Made by a program: the position numbers and the translations under genes. From Chondrus crispus (lineage: Eukaryota > Rhodophyta > Florideophyceae > Gigartinales > Gigartinaceae): DNA of 64,000 bases. The notes below the pieces were generated by a model. It was not told where the DNA came from. It searched no databases and was given only the letters and a program-made list of their open reading frames with translations. Positions within the stretch are counted from its first letter, which is position 1; each line of letters opens with the position of its first letter. This document shows positions 55,966-64,000 of the stretch, one piece after another. The stretch lies in the NCBI RefSeq assembly GCF_000350225.1, contig NW_005179239.1, positions 1 through 64,000 on the forward strand, read 5' to 3'.

Positions 55966-57039
55966 TTGGCACAACCTTGGCCTGCTGGAGGAACTCCAGC
56001 AGCCGCGGAATACCGCGCCCTCATCTCGGGCGCGCTGACCGAGCGCTACGCGGATGGTCCTCGGGGCTTGCAGCGTGTTACTCGCTTGCTACCGGATTTC
56101 GGAATGAACGATCGCACCGCCGTCACGAAGTCCTCCAAGTGGAAATGCTACGTGCAATTCTGCGTGGCTGACGACCTGCATCCCCTGCCTGCTACGGGGG
56201 CACACTTGCTAGGCTACATCGGCTGGCTCGCAGAGCAGCGTGAACGGAAACTCCGCGCTGTCTCCCACGCGTCTCTCTCTGGTTACCTTTCCGCGGTGCG
56301 CACCACCCACCTCTCTGTCTTAGGTGAGGAGTTGCCACCGCATCCTACGGTGAAGTCCGCGTGTCTTGCATAAAAGGCGTGGGAGGAGACCGCGTTCCCG
56401 GCGGCGAGTCGCCGCCTAGGTCTACCTCCCGACGTTGTCCAGGAAATCTGGGCACTCGGCATGTCCACCGACGACCTGGGTACACTACGAGACGCCTCTA
56501 TGGTCGTCTTTGCATACTCTCTGTCGGGACTCCGCGACTCTTCCGTCGTTAACATGGCTACATCGGACGTTCGGCTCACGGCCTCAGGTATCGACGTTCT
56601 CCTCAGCTTTGTGAAGGGGAAACCTGCGTCGCGGGAGTCGCCCATCTCTCTTCACTCGTCCAACTGTGGGGACGGGCTCCTCGACCTGCTGCACCGTTGG
56701 GCCGACCGCCGTGGCACGCACTCGCGGTTCTTCGCAATGTCAGGGGACGCCGCTTCCTGGCGAGCAGGGCTGCTATATGACGCTTTGCGACGCGTGCTTT
56801 ATCTCGTGCGCCACACCGCACCCGCCGGGTGTAGCTACGGCGCGCATTCTCTGCGGATCAGCGCACATACCGTGCAGGTTCTGCTCGGGATACCGCTGGA
56901 AGTTCGCATGGCACGGTTCGGATGGGGCCCTCACAGCGAGCCGATGGCGAGGTTGTACTTTGACCGCACGATCAGATTGTGTCCCGCCGCACTATGGTTT
57001 TTCGGGGACAGCAGAGTGCACAGCTTGTGCAATCTCTGA
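55966..57039 (+). pseudogene. DIRS-type tyrosine recombinase, one in-frame stop
   Basis: One frame runs from about 55966 to 57039 and is broken only by TAA at 56371-56373 (LA, stop, KAWEE). The N-terminal part has the SAM-like core-binding domain (KWKCYVQFC, YIGWLAEQR, SLSGYLSAVRTTH). The C-terminal part has the catalytic set: Arg in SGLRDSS, HSLRIS giving H-x-x-R, and Tyr in MARLYFDRT. Such enzymes integrate DIRS-like retroelement circles without target duplications. The upstream frame 55805-56038 overlaps and may hold a shifted N-terminus. No RT or RNase H is adjacent. Confidence 0.82.
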
Positions 57040-57904
57040 CTGCAGTACCCGTTTCCAGTGGCGTTGACGGCCACCCGCACCTTGTTTGCGTATGGGCGCG
57101 TGCGTTGACGCACCCACATTTGTTCTTTCGTCGTGTGAAAAGGGCAGTTTTCATGGATGAAATGATTTCCTCACGCATAGCGATTCGAGGCCAGCGGTGG
57201 TCCGCTATAGGGACCGACCGGGCCGCTCGCGTACGGTGCCCTCTCCCTAATTGCACCGGCGTGCTGTCGGGCGCGCGCGCCCGACAGCGAACGGCGTGCC
57301 CTCTCCTTAATTACGCCGGCGGCGCGCGCTCCCGACAGCGAACGGCATGCCTCTCTCTTCCCCACCCACCCACTCCCTTCTGCATACTTTTGACCAGCCA
57401 CTCTCTTTCGTGTATTCTACTTTAGGGGTCCTTGTCTACTTTACGAGCGGTCCTGGCCGAGTAAGGTGATTCCTTACCCGCTCAGGCCCACTTTGGCAAT
57501 AATCAAACACCTTTTCAATTTCATGATTTACGCAATAGTAGCGCATGGATGTTTTCTTCCTGTCCATGGACCACCTGCGGAAGTGCTGCTCTTGCGGATA
57601 GGGAATGCTTAAAAGGTATGAAATGCAGAGATTCGTGTTTATTTTCTGACCATGGCAAAGGTTAGTCGCGATCTGCAAAGAACGTCCCTTTAATTTTCTA
57701 TGCCTCTCTCAATCTATGCCAAAACGCTTCTCTTCTTGTAAATCATGAAAAGTTCCTCCCCAGGGGAAATAACACAAACGACTTTACACAATCTTTGACA
57801 TGCTGGAGTCAAACAGCAAATTCACACAATCCCCCGATACACCAGCCCCCGGTGTTCAAACTTTTTTTTATATTGCAACACAGGTTTTGGACACAGAACG
57901 CACA
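57040..57904. other. Flank of the recombinase relic
   Basis: Contains the GC palindrome at 57263-57288 and then AT-rich sequence. No gene is recognised. Confidence 0.4.
57244..57350 (+). repeat. Tandem unit containing a 26-bp perfect palindrome
   Basis: Two related units of about 55 bp, each ending CCGACAGCGAACGGC(A/G)TGCC. The first contains GCTGTCGG, then five GC, then CCGACAGC, a perfect palindrome at 57263-57288. It is strongly cruciform-prone and lies about 220 bp after the recombinase stop. Confidence 0.85.
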
Positions 57905-58088
57905 AAAAGGTGCATGCACCTTTTGGATGGTGTTATCGTACCATCCAATAGGCACGGGGGCAGCAGGGCATTACAGGAAACGCATTAGTGGTGGATGGTG
58001 TTATCATAACGCCCTAATTTAAACATTTTAACAAATATTTGCACAACAACCAAACGCTTCCAGCCCCCCAAAAGGTGCATGCACCTTT
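57905..58088. repeat. Possible MITE bounded by a 20-bp palindrome
   Basis: AAAAGGTGCATGCACCTTTT at 57905-57924 is a perfect palindrome and recurs (19 of 20) at 58070. The 184-bp interval has inverted words (TGGATGGTGTTATCGTACCATCCA). It could be a small non-autonomous element. No target duplication is seen. Confidence 0.5.
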
Positions 58089-58250
58089 CCGCCCTGCGCC
58101 TTCGAGACATCCGATCTCTCCACAAGCAGAGACGCTCTACTATGGGCTCACAAGAAGACTTCGTAATGACGAACAACACTGTAGGACAATTGCCGGATCT
58201 TGCTGTCATCGAAAGTTGTGTGAAAGCCATGTACGTGAGCATTAAATATA

Positions 58251-58532
58251 TAATGATTACAATATGCGTTAATTAATAACGAAATCGCGTCCCAAGGACG
58301 CAGGGTTTTGGAGAACCATTGTCGGGATGATGGTAGAGCTTGTGCAACAATTAAATGATCATTAAATATTAACCTCAATTATTTACTAATTACAATATTT
58401 CTAATTAGGGGATTAATGGAGTAGGGGATTAATTAATGTCTGACACTGTCAAGCAAGAGTTAATAGCTGACACTGTCAAGCAATTACGCCGACAACTCCC
58501 ACGTGCAATGGTCCTCGCGGCCGACCTCCATT
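58251..58532 (+). repeat. 282-bp dispersed repeat, copy 1
   Basis: AT-rich unit from TAATGATTACAA to CGACCTCCATT. It matches 59834-60114 closely along its length, including ATGATGGTAGAGCTTGTGCA and GGAGTAGGGGATTAATTAAT. No ORF. Confidence 0.9.
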
Positions 58533-58807
58533 CGAGTTGGTGTGCTTGTTTAATGCATTGGGTCTATTTATTTGCAGACTTTTTACTGCACTCTAGGGCA
58601 CTCTAGACTTCGTATTGTGACATTACGGCTTAAAAGACGTAGTCGATTCCACGATAGATTGGCAAAGGATATATAAATAAAGTTTGTTGTTCAGTTATAG
58701 TGGGGGATTTCTCGACTATAGAGCGCTGCGGGGCTCTCCAAAATATCAAGGTACATCCCGCAGGCTTGCATGAGCAGGCAAGGTCTTTGGTATGATATGC
58801 AATGTTC

Positions 58808-58945
58808 TGTCGTGCAACAAGATTTTCAAAAGCTGTATGGGTGGCCAGCCATATTGCAACTAATTTAATTTTTGCTAATTTTTTGCAGGTCGATTCCAGT
58901 ATGGCTGGCCACTCATACAGCTTTTGAAAATCTTGTTGTACGACA
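58808..58945. repeat. 46-bp inverted repeat with 46-bp spacer
   Basis: Arms 58808-58853 and 58900-58945 are complementary at 44 of 46 positions, with core GCTGTATG(G/A)GTGGCCAGCCATA. A related half-copy occurs at 59409-59445. It is probably a foldback MITE. The predicted RNA would be a long hairpin. Confidence 0.9.
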
Positions 58946-59060
58946 AAAATGCAATATATTACACGTGGAGAACAAAATGCAATGTACTCCACGTGTGGAA
59001 GACCAAAATGCAATGAAGTACACGTGGCGACCAAAATGCAATGTTTTAGACGTGGCGACT
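58946..59060 (+). repeat. Minisatellite of about 30 bp
   Basis: Four imperfect copies of AAAATGCAATGNANTACACGTGG, starting right after the inverted repeat. Confidence 0.8.
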
Positions 59061-59833
59061 TAATAAATGTCCGACAGTGTAATGTTCCGCGATCGCGTCC
59101 TAAGGACGCAAAGTTTCGGAGTACAATTGTTCTAATGATGGTTCTGCTCGACATTTATTAAATCGTAGTTAAATATTACTGTTAAATATATAGTGTTTAT
59201 AAAATGCATTAGTTCATGTCCGACAGCGTAATGTTCCGCGATGGCGTCCTAAGGACACAAAGTTTCGGAGTACCATTGTTCTAATGACGGTACTGCTCGA
59301 CATTAATTAAATAATAGTTAAATATTAAATTATTAACGTTAAATCTAAGATTTTTGATATTTTTTGGGGGGTGATTTGAGTATGATTCTAGTATCGTTGT
59401 CGCGCGACAAGATTTCATTTTGCTGTATGGATGGCCAGCCATACTACAACTTTATTAAAATTTGATAACTTTCGGAGGGTGGTTCAAGTATGCGTGGCCA
59501 CCAATACTAACATTTCCTGTATTGGTAATATAGTGCTGACTTGCGGCAGTGGGACGAAAACGGCTCTATATCGAACCCGGCACTATAAGAAAATTGGAAC
59601 TTCGACTTTTTAATGCCACTTTCGCGCACCACTGCTTTCGAAGTGCGGTTCCGTGAACTCCGATACCATCCGATCCACGAGGAAACGGGTGTCCGTCGGA
59701 TTCTTTATTGCGTCGCGACTACGGTGTGCCCTATTGGCTATTTATTATTACCTGTGGTGTGCTGTACTGTCGTCTGGATGTAATAACACGAAAATTCCAA
59801 CTAATTGAAAACTAAATATTAACATTGAATGTA
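59061..59833. other. AT-rich stretch with partial repeat copies
   Basis: Two copies of a ~110-bp unit (TCCGACAG(T/C)GTAATGTTCCG..., at about 59070 and 59219) and a half copy of the inverted repeat near 59409. No gene. Confidence 0.6.
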
Positions 59834-60114
59834 TAATGATTACAACATGCCCTAATTAATAAGGAAATAGCGTCCCTAGGACGCGAGGTTTTGGAGCACC
59901 ATTGTCTGGATGATGGTAGAGCTTGTGCAACAATTAAATGATCATTAAATATTACCTCAATTATTTACTAATTACAATATTTATAATTAGGGGATCAATG
60001 GAGTAGGGGATTAATTAATGTCTGACATTGTGAAGCAAGAGTTAATAGCTGACACTTTCAAGCAATTACGGGGACAGCTCGCACGTACAATGGTCCTCGC
60101 GCACGACCTCCATT
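59834..60114 (+). repeat. 282-bp dispersed repeat, copy 2
   Basis: Same unit as 58251-58532, in the same orientation, with scattered substitutions. Confidence 0.9.
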
Positions 60115-61095
60115 GATTCCAAATTTTAAAAAAATGTGTTAGATTTTGGTTCTGTGATCAGTGGTCACTGATCACAGACCAACAAGGAGTGTCGTTCAAC
60201 ACCTACAAATCTGGGACACAACCGGTTGAAACGGCAGCCCTATAATATCGAAAAAATACTCACGTTAATGGGATAATACAGTTTTAGAAGACCTCAATAT
60301 TAAATGGAAAGTACTTCAGATAGAGCGAGTCTGGTTTTAGGGCGGTAAGACTGTAGAAAGGTGTGTGGGTACAGAGTAATACTCGCGTTAATGGGATAGT
60401 ACAGTTTTAGAAGACCTTAATATTAAATGGAAAGTACTTCAGAGAGAGGGAGGCTGGGTTTAGGGCGATAAAACTGTCAACAGGCCTGTGGGTAGAGCTG
60501 GTATCGCTCGTGGGGAAGTCGTCATCGCCAAAACTTAAGATTGCAAATGTTTACAAAATGTTTTAGATTTTGGACCTGTGATCAGTGGGTCTGTGATCAG
60601 TGATCACTGAGATCAGTGGTCACTGATCACAGACCGGCGAGGGGTGTCGTACGACATCGTCCTTGCTGTAAAATTTGACAAAAAAGTTTAGAAAAATTTG
60701 ACAAAATTTTAGATTCCAAACTTTTTAGCAAATGGCCCTGTGATCAGTGGGTCTGTAATCAGTGGTCACTGATCACAGACCAGCGAGGGGTGTCGTACGA
60801 CATCGTCCTTGCTGTAAAATTTGACAAAATTTTAGATTCCAAATTGTTAACAAAAGTTTTAGATTTTGGCCCTGTGATCAGTGGGCCTCCAAATCTGGGA
60901 CACAACCGGTTGAAACGGCAGCCCTATAATATAGGAGAAATATTCGCGTTAATGGGAAAGTGCTGTTTTAGAATACCTTAATTTTAAATGGACAGTACTT
61001 CAGATAGAGCGAGTCTGGCTTTACGGCCGTAGAACTGTAGGCGGGCGTGGGGGTGGAGCTGCTATCGCTTGTGGCGAAGTCAGGGTGTGTCTTAA
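60115..61095. repeat. Interleaved repeats with GATCAGTG palindromes
   Basis: TCTGTGATCAGTG and its complement CACTGATCACAGA are paired around a GT centre near 60152 and 60750, with a partly duplicated version near 60580-60632. Between them a ~110-bp unit (GTTAATGGGATA(A/G)TACAGTTTTAG and following) occurs near 60266, 60388 and 60947. GGGACACAACCGGTTGAAAC occurs twice. No ORF. It is likely an array of non-autonomous elements. Confidence 0.8.
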
Positions 61096-61741
61096 CAGGC
61101 GCTTGTTTGCCCGTGCTTGCCCGTGCTTGCCCGTTTTTTGTTGAAGAAATTAAAAAAACATTTTGGACACGTGGGCAGCTGTACAAACTGCTTACACACA
61201 CTCTCTCTGCAGCTCTGACAGTATTTGTCAGCCTTAAATCTAGGGTTACAGTTACAGTATACATCGCGGCATTCCAATGTGTATGAGCCCGTCAACGTGG
61301 TCCGCGGTCTTGCTCTCGCCTTGGTGATCCTCTACTCCCGAGCAGCTCTTTCGATCTTTCTGTGTCTGCACACATGCTCCAAATTCACACCACCGCCGCC
61401 GTCGTAATGATGCAAGCATTTTCTTGCGCAAGAAGAGAGCTTTCAATAGCAGTTATTCGCATAATGTGCACCGCTTTACCCAAACCTTATCCACTCTTGC
61501 ATTTATTCTGCGAACCTTCCTCACTAACAACGCTTCTCACGCCTTTCTTTAATGACTGATTTATTCTAACACTTCACCGACTCTACCGCTCCCAGATCAG
61601 CATGCGACACCCAAGCCACAATGATTCCCCTGACCGCCGTCGCCGCGGCCTCGCTCTTAAAGCAATGCTGGCAACATCACTTCTTCTCTCCACTTTGGGT
61701 CTACATTACGCAATATCCGAATTTCCGAGGCCCCGCCTGCG
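61096..61741. other. Flank of the PIF/Harbinger relic
   Basis: Three tandem copies of TGCTTGCCCG-like sequence at about 61106-61136. The rest carries short frames without recognised motifs. Confidence 0.4.
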
Positions 61742-62900
61742 ATGAAACCAAAAGGCATGCGTCGTTATTGGAATTTTTCTAGAGCAAATCGCATGTTCAG
61801 CGATGATGAGTTTGCCCTGACCTATCGGATGGGGAGGGAAACTTTTCATAAGCTGTTACAACTGGTTAATAATCGTTTATTCAAAAACGAGGAGATGGCA
61901 AAGCGTGCTGGACGGGAGACCGTATCACCTGAGGCTCGTCTGGGAATCCTTCTTCGCATTATGGCTGGTGAGTCCGTATACGGATTTATGGCACATTTTG
62001 AAGTCGGTAGAAGTACAGTGTATCAAGTTTTCAAAGAGACGCGCGATGTACTGAACGACGCTCTGAGGCTACCTGGACTTCCTGAAGATTTTAATGGTTT
62101 GAGGAAGGTTTCAGACGATTTCCAAACTTCCCGTTCCCCCTAACCCTTTTCCCGGCTGTGTTGGTGCATTAGACGGAATAGCGATCAAAATCAGGAAGCC
62201 AGCACCGCATGAGCACCCTGCGACGTATTACTGCAGGAAAGGGTTCTATGCTCTCCCGGTGCAAGCGGTTGTGGACTCAAACTATCGCTTCCTAGATTGT
62301 TCAGCGATATGCAGGGGTTCTACGCACGACTCTCTTGCTCACGCCGTGTCCGCTTTGGGAAGATATTTGGATGAAGGGAATCTTATGGTGCCATTTTGGA
62401 TCGCGGGCGACGAAGCGTATGTTTGTTCTAACCATTTAATTGTTCCCATTCCTGGCTCGATTGCTACAGATACAGAAGATGCGTTTAACTTTTATCATTC
62501 TTCATTGCGCATGCACGTGGAGCAAGCGTTCGGCATTTTAGTCAAGAAATTCAAGATTTTTAAGATGCTTTAATTCTCTGTTGCAGATTCTGCGAAAGTC
62601 ATTGGTTTGGCGATGAAACTGCATAACTTTTGCGTAGAGCATGGGCAAAAGATAGTTAGTAGAGTGTCTATCAATCAGAAAAGGGTGCTTCAGGAGCACA
62701 ACATGATGACTGAAACGAGGGAATGGTACAGCGAGGGGAAGCATGCATATGTCGATCTGGGTGGGCGAGTGGAGGCTAGCAGCAATACGGATGCTACGCA
62801 GAAGAGGAATCTTTTGGTTTCTATCATTAGAGATGGGCAGTTTGTCAGACCTGTGGCTGGGGAGCTTCCAGTCCCGGAATACTTCATGCAATTCGCCTAG
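61742..62900 (+). pseudogene. PIF/Harbinger transposase, frameshift plus stop
   Basis: ATG at 61742 begins MKPKGMRRYWNFSRANRMF, then a helix-turn-helix-like region (LGILLRIMAGESVYGFM, VGRSTVYQVFKETRDVL). A frameshift near 62105-62120 moves to frame 3, which carries GCVGALDGIAIKI (first D), CRKGFYALPVQAVVD, GSTHDS, GDEAYV (second D) and HVEQAFGILVKKF (E). A TAA at 62571 precedes FSVADSAKVIGLAMKLHNFC, and the end is at 62900. The catalytic triad is complete, so only two lesions inactivate it. A tiny intron using the TTGCAG at 62582-62587 could remove the stop, but would be unusually short. It is not the same subfamily as 10561-11802. Confidence 0.88.
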
Positions 62901-63206
62901 CTAACATTCGTTTTCGTTTATGCTTTGGTTTTTTATTCAGTTGCCTCACTTCTTGCCTGGAAGTGAGGGGTGGTGGTGGGACATTTTTCTTTGCGTGAAG
63001 AGCTTTGAATTCCGATGCGGTCTCCTTTGTGGCGGCATCGACATGGCCGCCCCCTTCTTCGCCGCCCTGGCCGACTCGCCAGGCTTGGGCACTGACTTGC
63101 GCACCGTCGCCCGCCTGTGGCAAGCGATTCTCACAATTGACGACGACGATCTGGAGGACTTGGTTTGCTCCCGCCCGCGACCTCCGTCCATCGCCCACGC
63201 ATCGTT
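62901..63206. other. Gap between relic and GC-rich gene
   Basis: Minus-strand frames here could be a 3' extension of the gene to the right in another frame (ending near 62884). No motif is recognised. Confidence 0.35.
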
Positions 63207-64000
63207 TCATTTCATCGCCGAATTGGAAGCAGGAGAACCACGCGACATCCGGTGTGTGCCCAGCCGTGAGGGCGGTTCCCGTGCTTCCCGAATGAGCTTT
63301 CGTGAGGGCGGTTCCCGCGTATCCCGAACGGGCTTTTGTACAGGATGTGGCGGTTGCACCAGGTGTTTCCTCGGCGCGACACATTCCTCTGCCGTCGCCA
63401 CCACGATCTGGACCTCGCGCTGACCCACTGTCACACGCACCTGCGTAGATGAATCGCGTGACAACACGCTCGCCACAGCCGCCACGCTGGCGCCCTCCTG
63501 CACGACGGGCAGTTGACACGGCGGCGGCGGCGGCGACGCCTCTACCGGCGCGTAATCCTCGTCGGCGATCTCCGAGCGCCACAGGGCGGCCTGGCGGAGG
63601 GTGCGGGCCATCTCGGCGAGCGGGACGTACTCTATGTCCAGGGCGCGCGCATGCGCGACGGGCGGCGCGCGCAGCGGCGGGGCGATGAGCGCAGTGGACC
63701 CGGAGAGGCGCAGGGCGTAGCAGAGGGGCAGCGGTACCCGCTGGGCAGGCGGCTGCGGCGGCGGAGGCGCGAGCAGCGCGCGCGGCCAGGTGTGGTCGCG
63801 CGGCGGCGCGCACGCCGGCTCGGGCTTGACGCGCGGGTCGTGCGGCGTGGCGGGCGTCAAAGCGGAGGCGGACGCCGGCTGGGGCTCGGGCTTGGGCTCG
63901 GGCGCGGCGCTAGAGGCCGGGTCGTGCGGGAGCGCGAGCAGGGTCGGCTCGGGCTTGCGGCGCAGGTTGACGGCCTCGGCGGCCACCGCGCGCCAGCGCG
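63207..64000 (-). CDS. Proline-rich hypothetical protein, partial (5' end outside)
   Basis: The frame is open from the right edge of the window to a stop at 63207, at least 264 codons, and has no ATG within the window. It is very GC-rich, unlike the AT-rich repeats to its left. It is rich in Pro and Ala with KPEP repeats (RRKPEPTLL, EPKPEPQPA, RVKPEPACA). A more ordered middle follows (DIEYVPLAEMARTLRQAALW), then a segment like VRVTVGQREVQIVVATAEE. The C-terminal stretch repeats REPPSR. The KPEP spacing resembles SUMO-acceptor-like sites, but that is not decisive. No family is recognised. Confidence 0.5.
   Translation of the reverse strand, partial: RWRAVAAEAVNLRRKPEPTLLALPHDPASSAAPEPKPEPQPASASALTPATPHDPRVKPEPACAPPRDHTWPRALLAPPPPQPPAQRVPLPLCYALRLSGSTALIAPPLRAPPVAHARALDIEYVPLAEMARTLRQAALWRSEIADEDYAPVEASPPPPPCQLPVVQEGASVAAVASVLSRDSSTQVRVTVGQREVQIVVATAEECVAPRKHLVQPPHPVQKPVRDTREPPSRKLIREAREPPSRLGTHRMSRGSPASNSAMK

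Noticed and set aside
58251-60114. CRISPR-like direct repeats
   Set aside because: Unit lengths, spacing and eukaryotic context do not fit. They are dispersed AT-rich repeats.

Overview
This is eukaryotic nuclear DNA that is mostly stacked transposable elements. The genes are dense, intronless-looking or broken. The window holds Ty3/gypsy chromovirus, DIRS-type and DDE transposase sequences. It also holds a plastid-type FdC2-like ferredoxin and a GH31 relic, so a photosynthetic eukaryote is likely. A florideophyte red alga such as Chondrus would fit, but that is inference.

Region by region. 1-11.1 kb: a palindrome with arms 1-3083 and 8045-11124. Each arm carries a PIF/Harbinger-like transposase end, an LTR-like block, a tRNA primer site and a gypsy gag start. 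The 5 kb spacer holds the rest of gag and a pol broken by two stops, on the minus strand. 12.3-13.0 kb: the C-terminal domain of a reverse-transcriptase-related protein. 15.2 kb: the best intact candidate host gene, a small secreted cysteine-rich protein with a TATA box. 16.7-18.8 kb: a minus-strand gypsy element with an internal deletion. 20.06-21.01 kb: a truncated LTR butted against a DIRS RNase H fragment (21.0-22.0 kb). 22.9-26.7 kb: gene relics, namely a ferredoxin lacking one cluster cysteine, an eIF3i end fragment and a GH31 pseudogene.

27-53.7 kb: a three-level nest. A tnp2/CACTA-like transposase gene is split at 30833/52689 by a 21,855 bp LTR retroelement. The split is flanked by a 5 bp target duplication (CAGGA), and the transposase reading frame rejoins exactly when the insert is removed. 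That retroelement has matching 936-939 bp LTRs, a primer binding site, gag, pol, a separate chromodomain ORF that overlaps the pol stop, a long 3' region with a large antisense ORF, and a polypurine tract. Inside its 3' region sits a third element of about 7.2 kb (42517-49718). It has 35 bp terminal inverted repeats and minisatellite-like ends, and it carries broken gene fragments including Sel1-like repeats.

54-64 kb: a tandem duplication, a DIRS-type tyrosine recombinase pseudogene, an AT-rich field of short palindromic and dispersed repeats, a PIF/Harbinger transposase pseudogene, and the end of a GC-rich proline-rich gene running off the right edge. Almost nothing except the 15.2 kb gene, the right-arm transposase and the antisense ORF looks intact. 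The interest lies in the nested architecture and the cargo.
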